Shown piece by piece: positions 1 to 6,192 of a stretch of DNA of 7,213 nucleotides. Position numbers and translations under genes: made by a program. Numbering within the stretch: position 1 is the stretch's first letter; every line of letters starts with the position of its first letter. The notes under the pieces were generated by a model, which saw only the letters and a list, made by a program, of their open reading frames with translations, did no database searches and was not told the DNA's origin. The DNA comes from Bifidobacteriaceae bacterium (lineage in GTDB: Bacteria > Actinomycetota > Actinomycetes > Actinomycetales > WQXJ01): assembly GCA_031278665.1 (NCBI GenBank), contig JAITKC010000031.1, positions 1-7,213 on the forward strand. The letters are read 5' to 3'.

Positions 1-1
1 C

Positions 2-406
2 GCCGACACGTCCGAATTGTTCCGGCGTCTCGACGCGCTCGGCAGCGGCGAGCAGGAGGCTGTGGCCCGGGCCGAATACGGCGACCAGTTGGCGAAGGTG
101 GCCAAAGTTCTGGGCGAGGCCTATTACCTGAACATTCTGGCCCACCCGGAGCTGTGGGAGGACCCGGACGGGCGGGCGAAGGCGGTCAAGGACGCCGTCG
201 CGGCCTTCTCCAAACAGATCGTTCAGAATATCCGCCAGGTCAACGACGCCCATGACCTGCGTTTCCGGGTCCCGCTCGAGGCTCTGGACCGCATCCAACG
301 CCGCCCTTCGGCCGGCTTGAACCCGGCCTCGCCCACGGCGGGCCGGTCCACCCGGGCGCAGCGCCGCCGGGCCCGGAAACCAGATCAGGGCGGGGGCGCG
401 CGATGA
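2..406 (+). CDS. C-terminal part of an XpaC-like protein (cut by the left edge)
   Basis: Open from the first complete codon at 2 to TGA at 404-406, so 134 C-terminal residues are visible and the start lies outside the window. Ungapped alignment with the C-terminal domain of the next gene (from its residue 315) gives roughly two thirds identity over 100 residues. Shared blocks include ADTSELFRR, DQLAKVA, YYL-IL, GRAKAV and the DLRF near the end. The pattern (YYL, then a helix of AAF--QI--NI type, then D-RF-V-LE-L) resembles the end of the XpaC family (5-bromo-4-chloroindolyl phosphate hydrolysis proteins); the biochemical role of that family is poorly defined. After the homology the tail is different, about 35 residues, Pro/Ala/Arg-rich and basic. 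The stop overlaps an ATG (ATGA at 403-406), as at the junction of the next two genes. Whether this copy also has the secreted and membrane parts of its paralogue cannot be seen. The coding call is firm; the family is a recognition from pattern only. Confidence 0.8.
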   Translation, partial: ADTSELFRRLDALGSGEQEAVARAEYGDQLAKVAKVLGEAYYLNILAHPELWEDPDGRAKAVKDAVAAFSKQIVQNIRQVNDAHDLRFRVPLEALDRIQRRPSAGLNPASPTAGRSTRAQRRRARKPDQGGGAR

Positions 407-500
407 CCGCCCCGAGCTGGCCGGGCTCGGCCGCCCCTGCCGGGACCGAAGCCGCCCGGATCGGGGGCGCGCGATGACGCCGGCGGCGCCTTCCGCTCTG

Positions 501-520
501 GCGCCGCCCCCGGGCGGCGC
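501..520 (+). terminator. GC-rich perfect inverted repeat, possible terminator without a clear T-tract
   Basis: GCGCCGCCC at 501-509 is the exact reverse complement of GGGCGGCGC at 512-520, separated by two bases, so an 8-bp stem with a 4-base loop can form. It lies about 95 bases after the stop of the first gene and 50 bases before a TTGACT hexamer. Only a short TTT (528-530) follows, so an intrinsic terminator is a weak call. It could separate the first gene from the 620-3228 unit. Confidence 0.3.
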
Positions 521-569
521 GCCGGAGTTTGGCGTGGCCAAATGTTTGACGCCGCCCGCTCTGAGCCGA

Positions 570-597
570 TTGACTTGGTACACGCATCCGTTAGCAA
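570..597 (+). promoter_or_regulatory. Possible promoter for the membrane protein/TelA-like unit
   Basis: TTGACT at 570-575 matches the sigma-70 -35 hexamer in five of six positions. After a 16-base spacer, TAGCAA at 592-597 is a poor -10. The stretch is locally richer in A and T than its surroundings and sits just after the hairpin at 501-520 and just before the start at 620. The leader would be only about 15 bases. The -10 is weak, so confidence is low. Confidence 0.3.
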
Positions 598-619
598 CCA
601 CTTCAGAGCGGGGGAGCCG

Positions 620-1912
620 ATGAGCCGAAGCCTTGCGACCCGGGGGGCCGCCGCGGCGGCAGTGGCCGCGGCCGGGTTGGCCGTGTTCGCCACGGCCGCC
701 CGAGCCGACAGCTATTTGGACCGCGCGGAGCGGCCCCTCGCGGCCGACCGCGCGTCGGTCGCCCCGGCGGCAACCTCTTTGGACGATGCCGCGCGCTCGG
801 TTTCGGCCGCGCGCGGCCCGGCGGCGCCCGCCGGCCCGGCGGCGGCCACCTATTTGGACGAGGCCGCGGACGGCTTGGACGAACAACGCGGTTGGGTCTC
901 GCCCGAGGTCAAAGACTCGATCGACTTGGTCAAGGTGCTGTCTGTCGACCCGTCGGGCCGCGTCGCCGTGGCGGTGTTGCCGGAGAACGCGGTGCTCGAG
1001 TCGAGCGCCACCGCCATGGCCGTGGATCTTTATTTGGACACCGACTGGCCGGCGGTGGTGGTGGCCGTCGGCTCGGACCTGTCGGCTTATGCGGCGATCC
1101 TGGAACAAAAGACTTCGCTAGAGGTGGCGAACCAGGCCGAAAAGGCCGGCGCCGGCCTGGAGGGGAACCTGACCGAGGCGGTTCGCGGAATCGCCCAGGC
1201 TCTCGAAGAGGCCGCCCCCTCGGGCGAGAATCCGGGCGAAGGCGACCAAGCGGCATCGTCCGCCGCGGCCGACGACCAAGGCGATTCGTTCTGGGACGTG
1301 GTCCGGAAAATCTTGCTCGGTCTGCTGCTGGCGCCGCTGGTGGTCCTGGTCGGACTGGCGTTGCTGATCGCCTGGCTGGTCCGCCGCCGCCGACGGCGCG
1401 GCATCGGAACGGTCGCGAAGGTCTCCAAGGCGACCCCCGGGGACGTGGCCGACCACCTGGAGCGGCTCCGCGAACTGCGCGGACGCTACCTGGCCTGGCA
1501 CGGTGGCGGCTATCAGGCCCAGGCCGCCAAGGCGATGGCGCAGGCGATCGCCCGGATCATCGCGGACACCTCGGAGTTGTTCCGGCGCATCGCCGCCAAA
1601 GGCGGCGGCGACCAAATGGCCGTCGCCCAAGTCGAATACCGCGACCAGTTGGCCAAAGTCGCCGAAGTTCTGGGCCAGGACTACTACCTCGACATTCTTG
1701 CTCGCCCCGACCTGTGGGACGACCCGGCCGGCCGCGCCAAGGCGGTCGATGAGGCGGTGGCCGCCTTCGTGGACCAAATAATCGATAACATCAAACAGGT
1801 CAACGCCGCCCAGGACCTGCGCTTCCAAGTTTCGCTGGACTCCCTGGCCCGCGCCAAGCGGGACCAGTCCCCCGGGCTCTACCACGCCCCTGACGAAAGG
1901 CAAGAACAATGA
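620..1912 (+). CDS. Membrane protein: signal peptide, three repeats, TPM-like domain, TM helix, XpaC-like cytoplasmic domain
   Basis: 430 residues. ATG 620 is chosen because GGGGGAG (610-616) precedes it, though only 3 bases away, and because it places a signal peptide at the N-terminus. That peptide has Arg at 3 and 8, an Ala/Val/Leu core 10-27 and a probable cut after A-R-A29. In-frame codons further upstream (to 542) would add 26 hydrophilic residues ahead of the signal. Residues 31-95 hold three in-register 19-residue repeats (LD-A---L---R--V-P). About 96-175 is an alpha/beta segment with strands at 114-121 and 145-154, like the TPM/DUF6676-type extracytoplasmic domains of Actinobacteria. 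Residues 190-222 are an acidic, Ser/Ala-rich linker. A transmembrane helix spans 231-254, followed by six Arg (255-260), giving N-out/C-in topology. Residues 315-415 resemble XpaC (YYLDIL at 355-360, AAFVDQIIDNI at about 381-391). The stop overlaps the TelA-like start by ATGA. No catalytic residues could be identified. Role inferred: couples an envelope signal to the cytoplasmic partner. The gene is certain; the domain names are pattern-based. Confidence 0.85.
   Translation: MSRSLATRGAAAAAVAAAGLAVFATAARADSYLDRAERPLAADRASVAPAATSLDDAARSVSAARGPAAPAGPAAATYLDEAADGLDEQRGWVSPEVKDSIDLVKVLSVDPSGRVAVAVLPENAVLESSATAMAVDLYLDTDWPAVVVAVGSDLSAYAAILEQKTSLEVANQAEKAGAGLEGNLTEAVRGIAQALEEAAPSGENPGEGDQAASSAAADDQGDSFWDVVRKILLGLLLAPLVVLVGLALLIAWLVRRRRRRGIGTVAKVSKATPGDVADHLERLRELRGRYLAWHGGGYQAQAAKAMAQAIARIIADTSELFRRIAAKGGGDQMAVAQVEYRDQLAKVAEVLGQDYYLDILARPDLWDDPAGRAKAVDEAVAAFVDQIIDNIKQVNAAQDLRFQVSLDSLARAKRDQSPGLYHAPDERQEQ
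710..904 (+). repeat. Three in-register 19-residue repeats inside the membrane protein
   Basis: Residues 31-49, 52-70 and 77-95 (bases 710-766, 773-829, 848-904) each follow the pattern (S/T)-(Y/S)-L-D-x-A-x3-(L/V)-x3-R-x2-(V/A)-x-P without gaps. Bases are similar at the start of each unit (tatttgga or tctttgga). Spacers are 2 and 6 residues. Each unit predicts one short helix ended by Pro. The third unit runs into the TPM-like domain, so the first two look like duplicated copies of its entry helix. Confidence 0.6.
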
Positions 1913-3228
1913 CAACCACCCCCGCCGAGCCCGCCGCCGTCGACATGGCCTCTTTGCTCGGGGACCCGAAAGCGAACCCGGTGGCCGAGACGACTTTGGC
2001 CAAAGCTCTGTCGACTGTCCAGCCGGATGAGGCGGCGGCGACCGGCGAACAGGCCCATGTTCATTTCCGCAGCTTGCTGACGGCCGAACAGCGCGAGTTG
2101 CTGGCCGGCCGGGCCGACGAGTTGGCCGACAAACTCCTGGGCGACCGCAACGCCCTGCTGGATTTTGGGCAGGGGGCGCTGACCAAGGTCAATCAGACCT
2201 CGTCTGAGTTGTTGGCGGCGCAGCGCGACATCGATCTGCCGGAGGCCGACCTGGTGGTAAACGGCATTTTGCGCGAACTCGACGGGTTCAGCGCCAAGTT
2301 TGAGTCGGGCCAGCTGAAAGGGATCCTGAACAAGATCCGCCATTCCATGCGGTCGACCAAGGCGACTTTGAAAGCGATGTACCGCGAATCGAAGTCGATT
2401 GAGCAGCGCCTCGACACGGCGGCCGGGGAGACCCGCCGGCTGGAGTTGCGGCTGGCCGACAACGTCTCGCGTGGTCAGCAGCTTTACCGGGCCAACGACG
2501 AGTCGCTGACCGGGCTGGTGGGAGTCCTGGCGGCGCTGGAGGAGGTGCGCGACGCGGGCGCCAAACGGGCCACCGAGGCCGAGGCGAAATTGGCCGCCAT
2601 GGCCCAGGACGATCCGGCCCGCCCCGCCGCCGAGGAGGAGGCCCAGACTCTGGCCGAGGGCGTCGAAGCCGTCGAGTTGACCCTGTTCGACTGGCGCCAG
2701 CAGTTCTTCTTGGCCTACGCCCTGTCGCCGGCGGTGCGCAACCTGATCGGCGTCTCCTTCACCATGCAACGCCGTCTTCAGGTGTTCCGCACAATGGGCC
2801 TGCCTGGCGGCAAGAAATCGCTGGTCATGTGGCAGCAGGCGGCGCTGGCCAAACAATCGGCCGAAGTCGGCCAGGCGCTGGCGGATGGCACAGCGCGACT
2901 GATCGAAGGCGCTTTCCAGGCCGCCGGCCAAGCTGTGGCGGAGACCGCCAAGGCCGCCCAGACCCCGATTCTGCCGGAACAGGCGATCTGGACGATCCGC
3001 GACTCGATCAAGGCCCAGTGCGAGGGTTTGGTCGAGGCCAGCCGTTGGGGCCGGACTGTGCGCGGCCAGCTGTTGAGCGCGATGGAGACCTCCGAACGCG
3101 AGATCGGCGCCGCCGTGACCGACGCGCGGACCACGATTGTCCGCGAGGTGTTGGCCGGCGTCCAAGCGCCCACCCCGCAGGCCCCCGCGCCCGATGCCGA
3201 CATCCTCCAAGCCCTCGGCGTCAAGTAG
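1909..3228 (+). CDS. TelA/KlaA-like protein (toxic anion resistance family)
   Basis: 439 residues, ATG 1909 overlapping the upstream stop (ATGA 1909-1912), with AAAGG at 1896-1900 eight bases ahead. The protein is almost wholly helical, with no signal peptide and no membrane segment, so it is probably cytosolic. Residues 50-135 carry a helical N-terminal part with the family-like L-ELDGFSAKF (121-131). About 140-260 is a long charged coiled coil (IRHSMRSTKATL, IEQRLD, RRLELRLADN). About 270-400 matches the C-terminal order of TelA proteins: a helix where TelA has its RALI-like stretch, ADGTARLIEGAF, then a final helix with SAMETSEREI. A Pro-rich tail (421-430) ends in a short helix. TelA homologues are linked to tellurite, antibiotic and cell-envelope stress tolerance and are often neighbours of XpaC genes, but their molecular action is not established. 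Coupling to the XpaC-containing membrane protein suggests a complex. The sequence is divergent from typical TelA, so the family call is moderate; another coiled-coil family is possible. Confidence 0.75.
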   Translation: MTTTPAEPAAVDMASLLGDPKANPVAETTLAKALSTVQPDEAAATGEQAHVHFRSLLTAEQRELLAGRADELADKLLGDRNALLDFGQGALTKVNQTSSELLAAQRDIDLPEADLVVNGILRELDGFSAKFESGQLKGILNKIRHSMRSTKATLKAMYRESKSIEQRLDTAAGETRRLELRLADNVSRGQQLYRANDESLTGLVGVLAALEEVRDAGAKRATEAEAKLAAMAQDDPARPAAEEEAQTLAEGVEAVELTLFDWRQQFFLAYALSPAVRNLIGVSFTMQRRLQVFRTMGLPGGKKSLVMWQQAALAKQSAEVGQALADGTARLIEGAFQAAGQAVAETAKAAQTPILPEQAIWTIRDSIKAQCEGLVEASRWGRTVRGQLLSAMETSEREIGAAVTDARTTIVREVLAGVQAPTPQAPAPDADILQALGVK

Positions 3229-3230
3229 GG

Positions 3231-3280
3231 CTATTTGCCGGGCCGCCGCCATTGTTGACAGCCGCCGCGACCGGCAATAG
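3231..3280. repeat. Inverted repeat bracketing the -35 of the GH5 promoter
   Basis: CTATTTGCCGG at 3231-3241 and CCGGCAATAG at 3271-3280 are complementary over 10 pairs with one extra T in the left arm. The 29 bases between them contain the perfect TTGACA (3255-3260), and the right arm runs into the -10. The left arm starts just after the TelA-like stop. It could be a pair of regulator half-sites or a weak terminator stem with a long loop; no T-tract follows directly. Confidence 0.45.
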
Positions 3281-3283
3281 TGT
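3255..3283 (+). promoter_or_regulatory. Promoter of the GH5 gene
   Basis: TTGACA (3255-3260) is a perfect -35 hexamer, followed after 17 bases by TAGTGT (3278-3283), a TAnnnT-type -10. Transcription would start near 3290, giving a leader of about 50 bases before ATG 3339. This separates the GH5 gene from the TelA-like gene despite the same orientation. Confidence 0.6.
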
Positions 3284-3284
3284 A

Positions 3285-3316
3285 AAAGTTGTCCAGAGTA
3301 CTCTAGAAACTTTTCG
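3285..3316. promoter_or_regulatory. Candidate repressor operator in the GH5 leader
   Basis: AGAGTACTCT (3295-3304) is a perfect 10-bp palindrome. Further symmetric matches reach AAA (3285-3287) against TTT (3312-3314). It overlaps the expected transcription start, where a LacI-family repressor would block initiation. Directly adjoining is GAAACTTTTCG (3306-3316), one base longer than the CGAAACTTTCG-like element I recall from actinomycete xylan-degradation genes. The LacI-type gene downstream is the natural candidate binder. Confidence 0.45.
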
Positions 3317-3338
3317 CAGACAGGGAGCGGCGCTCACT

Positions 3339-4736
3339 ATGGAATCACGCGGCAGTGGCTTCCTGCGGACCTCGGGGACCCAGATCATCGACGGCCTCGG
3401 CAAGCCGATCCGATTGCGCGGAGTCAACCTGGGCGGCATCTTGAATATGGAGCACTTTGTCACCGGATTCGCGGGCACTGAGACCATGATGCGGCGGGAA
3501 GTCGCCCGGGCGCTCGGCGAAGAGCGGGCGCGGGAGTTCTTCGACCGTCAGATCAACGCCATGTTCGGCGACGACGACGCGGCCCTGCTGGAGGGACTGG
3601 GAGTCAACTGCGTTCGGATCGGCTTCAACTATCGCCATTTTGAGGACGACCAAGCCCCGTTTGAACTCAAAACCGCGGGCCTGGCCGCCTTGGACCGCGT
3701 GGTCGAATTGTGCGCGCGGCGCCGAATCTACTCGATCCTGGATCTCCACGCCTTGCCGGGTGGCCAAAACGCCGGCTGGCACGCCGACAACCCGACCCAT
3801 TTGCCGCTGTTTTGGCAACACAGGCACTTCCAGGATCGCGCCGTCTGGCTCTGGGAGAAGTTGGCCAGCCATTACCGATCCAACCGCTGGGTGGCCGGAT
3901 ACAACCTGCTCAACGAGCCGGCCGATCCGACTGGCCAAGCGGTTGCCGCCTTCTACCGGCGGGTCATTCCAGCCATCCGGGCGGTCGACCCCGACCACAT
4001 ACTGTTTATCGACGGCAACCGGTACGCCACAGAGTTCGATATTTTCGACGAACCGGCCGAAAACGCCGTCTACACCTGCCACGATTACGCCATCGCCTCG
4101 CTTAGAGCCCAAGGCGCCTATCCCGGCGTCACAGCGGGGGAGCACTGGGACGCGGCGGCGCTGGAAGCCAAATTCCTGGAGCGCAGCCAGTTCGCGCGGT
4201 CGACGGGAACGCCTGTTTACGTGGGCGAGTTCGGGCCGATCTACACGGGCAGGCCGGACCGGGACGCCGAGCTTTACCAAATCCTCGACGACCAACTTGA
4301 GATCTACCGCCGCCACTCGGCCGGGTGGTGCACTTGGATGTACAAAGATCTCGGACGCCAGGGGCTGGTCGGCGTCCGGGCGGACACGCCTTACCGGCGG
4401 CTCTACGATCCATTTGTGGCGAAGAAGCAGCGCTTGGCGACCGACGCCTGGGGCACGGACTACAGCGCGGTGGCCCACCTGATCGACCCGATTGTGGACT
4501 TGGTTCGGCGTGAATTCCCAGCCTACGACGGCTATCCCTGGGGGACCGAGTATTGGGTTCACACGTTGGTGCCGCACATCGTCTTCGCCGAGCCGATGGT
4601 GGCGGACTACGCGGCCATAATGGCTGGTCTCGACGATCGGCAATTGGCGGAGTTGGCCGATTCTTTCCAATTCGCCAACTGCGACACGCGCCAAGGTTTG
4701 GCCGACAGGCTGCGGGCGGATCTGGCCGCCGCCTGA
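3339..4736 (+). CDS. GH5-type glycoside hydrolase, cytoplasmic
   Basis: 465 residues. ATG 3339 is chosen because GGGAG (3323-3327) precedes it and the GH5 fold begins at once; the frame is open upstream, but those codons overlap the TelA-like gene. Visible GH5 hallmarks: RGVNLGG (27-33), R93 in the strand VRIGF, LDLHALPGGQN with H137, YNLLNEP with the general acid/base E193, H248 before DYA, nucleophile E297 in VGEFGP, and W330/W333 in WCTW. The 104-residue gap between the two glutamates is normal for this clan. No signal peptide, membrane anchor or carbohydrate-binding module is seen, so it probably cleaves imported beta-linked oligosaccharides or glycosides inside the cell. HALPGGQN resembles that of exo-beta-1,3-glucanase-type subfamilies, but the subfamily and substrate cannot be settled here. 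About 80 residues after the barrel form an extra helical C-terminal region (roughly 385-465). Own promoter and operator upstream; convergent with the LacI gene 13 bases away. Confidence 0.9.
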   Translation: MESRGSGFLRTSGTQIIDGLGKPIRLRGVNLGGILNMEHFVTGFAGTETMMRREVARALGEERAREFFDRQINAMFGDDDAALLEGLGVNCVRIGFNYRHFEDDQAPFELKTAGLAALDRVVELCARRRIYSILDLHALPGGQNAGWHADNPTHLPLFWQHRHFQDRAVWLWEKLASHYRSNRWVAGYNLLNEPADPTGQAVAAFYRRVIPAIRAVDPDHILFIDGNRYATEFDIFDEPAENAVYTCHDYAIASLRAQGAYPGVTAGEHWDAAALEAKFLERSQFARSTGTPVYVGEFGPIYTGRPDRDAELYQILDDQLEIYRRHSAGWCTWMYKDLGRQGLVGVRADTPYRRLYDPFVAKKQRLATDAWGTDYSAVAHLIDPIVDLVRREFPAYDGYPWGTEYWVHTLVPHIVFAEPMVADYAAIMAGLDDRQLAELADSFQFANCDTRQGLADRLRADLAAA

Positions 4737-4749
4737 CGGCTCGACCGTT

Positions 4750-5802
4750 TCAAGTTCGAAGACTCGCCCGGGCCCGGGCGGTTCGGCGCGGAGCCGGCGG
4801 CGGAGCGGTCGACTCGCGCAGTTTCAAGGAAGTGGCCAATTCCACCCGGTCGTAGATGTCGTCGGTCCGGTCCTCGCTCAGCGCCGCCACCAGGCGGACG
4901 CCCTGGCGGGCCATTTCCGCCAACGGCTGGTGGACCGTGGTCAGCTGCGGGAACATCCACAGCGACAAAGGGATGTCGTCGAAGCCGACCACCGACAGAT
5001 CGCCCGGCACCGTCAGGCCCCGCTCGCGAGCCGCCTCGTAGACGCCGAAGGCTTGTTCGTCGGCGAAGCTGAAAATCGCGGTCGGGCGGTCCGCCAAATC
5101 GAGCAGTTCTCCGCCCAAGGTCAAGCCGCCTTCGCGCAAGGAGTTGCCCTCGCGCACAATTCCCGGGTCGTAGTCGATTCCGGCCCGCCTCAGCGCGGCC
5201 CTGTAGCCGTCGAGCCGGTCAGCGGCCGAGGCGTCGTCCAGCGGGCTGGTTATCACGCCGATCCGGCGGTGTCCCAGTTCGATGAGGTGTTCGGTCGCCG
5301 CCCGCCCGCCGGACCAATTGGTCGCCGAAACTGTGGGCACGCCCGGCGGCGCGGCCGATATCGGATCGACCGCGACCAGCGGCAGCGAGCGGGCCTCGAT
5401 CTCCGCCAAGACCAGCGGCCCAAGACGGCTGACGACTAGCACTATGCCGTCCGTCCCGCGTTCGAGGCGCCGGTCGATCCATTCGCGCTCGTTGATCAGC
5501 CGGTCGTGGGTCTCGGTCGCCACGATGTCGATGCCGAGCCGCGCCGCCTCGGCGTAGGCGCCCGTCATGATGCCGGTGGCCCACAGGCCGGTCGCCGAGG
5601 ATATGACCACGTCGACAACGCCGCAGGACCGCCGCCGGACGCGGTGGCGGCGGCGATAGCCCAAGTCTGACAACGCCTTTAGGACGGTCTGCCGGGTGGC
5701 CTCCGAGACCCCGCCGCGACCGTTCACGACTCTGGAGACAGTCGGCGCCGACACGCCGGCCGACCGCGCGATCTCGACCAAAGTCGGCCGGCCTGACGCC
5801 AT
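4750..5802 (-). CDS. LacI-family transcriptional repressor
   Basis: 350 residues on the - strand. ATG at 5802-5800 is preferred because AGGGGAGG lies 4 bases upstream and the helix-turn-helix begins right after; a TTG at 5847 would add 15 residues without a ribosome site. The DNA-binding domain spans residues 6-50: TLVEIARSAGVSAPTVSRVVN, then VSEATRQTVLKALSDLGYR. The hinge (50-59) is short and Arg-rich, lacking the usual ARSLR-type helix with its leucine. This resembles a LacI subgroup I know from Streptomyces, some of whose members regulate xylan or other plant-glycan genes. A periplasmic-binding-like sensor follows (EREWIDRRLERGTDGIVL, ELGHRRIGVI, FADEQAFGVYEAA, VVGFDDIPLS, PQLTTVHQP), so the ligand is probably a mono- or oligosaccharide. 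The last 20 residues are Pro/Arg-rich. It is convergent with GH5 and divergent from the aldo/keto reductase, so local control of either is inferred. Confidence 0.92.
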   Translation of the reverse strand: MASGRPTLVEIARSAGVSAPTVSRVVNGRGGVSEATRQTVLKALSDLGYRRRHRVRRRSCGVVDVVISSATGLWATGIMTGAYAEAARLGIDIVATETHDRLINEREWIDRRLERGTDGIVLVVSRLGPLVLAEIEARSLPLVAVDPISAAPPGVPTVSATNWSGGRAATEHLIELGHRRIGVITSPLDDASAADRLDGYRAALRRAGIDYDPGIVREGNSLREGGLTLGGELLDLADRPTAIFSFADEQAFGVYEAARERGLTVPGDLSVVGFDDIPLSLWMFPQLTTVHQPLAEMARQGVRLVAALSEDRTDDIYDRVELATSLKLRESTAPPPAPRRTARARASLRT

Positions 5803-5857
5803 CTTGCCTCCCCTGTTCTTTCCGTTTTCACCAATTGTCGCACTCAAACCGACGCGA

Positions 5858-5871
5858 CGGCGCTAGCGCCG
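5858..5871. promoter_or_regulatory. 14-bp perfect palindrome, candidate LacI autoregulatory operator
   Basis: CGGCGCTAGCGCCG reads the same on both strands. It sits 56-69 bases upstream of the repressor start, downstream of the likely repressor -10, which is a typical place for an autorepression site of this family. GC-rich palindromes arise easily in this composition, so binding is an inference. Confidence 0.4.
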
Positions 5872-5891
5872 CCCTAAACGGGGCGAACGCC

Positions 5892-5919
5892 AATCTATCG
5901 GGCGCGCAAATTGCGCGAA
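5892..5919 (-). promoter_or_regulatory. Possible promoter of the LacI gene with a 15-bp palindrome in the spacer
   Basis: On the - strand TAGATT (5897-5892) is a fair -10, and TTCGCG (5919-5914) a weak -35 at 16 bases. The spacer region holds CGCGCAAATTGCGCG (5903-5917), a perfect palindrome around a central A that also covers part of the -35. A repressor bound there would block the promoter. The leader would be about 85 bases. Confidence 0.35.
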
Positions 5920-6192
5920 TCTTGCGGCAAGAGATCTCCGCGATCGCCCGCCCGCGCGCCGTGCTTCGCCGGCGAAGCGTCTGTTGATGGAGTCCAAAGG
6001 GCTTGCGATCAGCCCGGCTGGGCTATCAGGCAGAAGACCTGGACAGGCGCGCAGGCTGCGGCGATGCGGTCAGCGGCGGAATTGGGGGTGGACCAGCCGG
6101 GGGTGCGGCGCCACGCCCAGTTGACGAAACAAACTCGACAACTGGAGCCGGATATTTCATGAGTTGATCTATCGCCCGGGATCGAATGCGGC

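Larger units (their letters stand above)
403..623 (+). other. Chain of two tiny ORFs linked by ATGA overlaps; doubtful as genes
   Basis: ATG at 403 opens a 24-codon frame ending TGA 475-477. ATG at 474 opens a 49-codon frame ending TGA 621-623. ATG at 620 is the start of the next real gene. All three junctions are ATGA overlaps, so the interval between the two large genes is bridged completely. The 16-mer gggggcgcgcgatgac occurs at both 392-407 and 463-478, each carrying a G-rich stretch plus the start codon. The predicted peptides are rich in Pro, Ala and Gly, match no family I recognise, and are interrupted by a GC-rich hairpin. ATGA overlaps are common by chance in such sequence. They could be remnants of a gene once coupled to the first XpaC-like gene, or nothing. 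Confidence 0.15.

Noticed and set aside
1879..3252. 457-codon frame on the - strand opposite the TelA-like gene
   Set aside because: It is an antisense shadow rich in Gln, Arg, Gly and His with no family resemblance, whereas the + strand frame has coupling, a ribosome site and coherent coiled-coil structure.
2829..3338. Long open stretch upstream of the GH5 start in the same frame
   Set aside because: It overlaps the TelA-like gene in another frame and gives an Arg/Gly/Pro-rich shadow translation; the promoter and ribosome site point to ATG 3339.
3345..4694. 449-codon frame on the - strand opposite the GH5 gene
   Set aside because: The + strand frame contains all GH5 catalytic motifs in order; the antisense translation resembles nothing and arises from GC-rich third positions.
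4765..4780. 16-bp perfect palindrome CGCCCGGGCCCGGGCG near the GH5/LacI convergent junction, considered as a bidirectional terminator
   Set aside because: It lies inside the 3' end of the LacI coding region and is followed by no T-tract on either strand; a GC-only palindrome is weak evidence in this composition.
5911..6162. 83-codon frame on the + strand in the divergent intergenic region
   Set aside because: It starts at a TTG with no ribosome site, has no recognisable family, contains perfect palindromes at its start, and ends just before the reductase promoter; GC-rich DNA gives such frames by chance.
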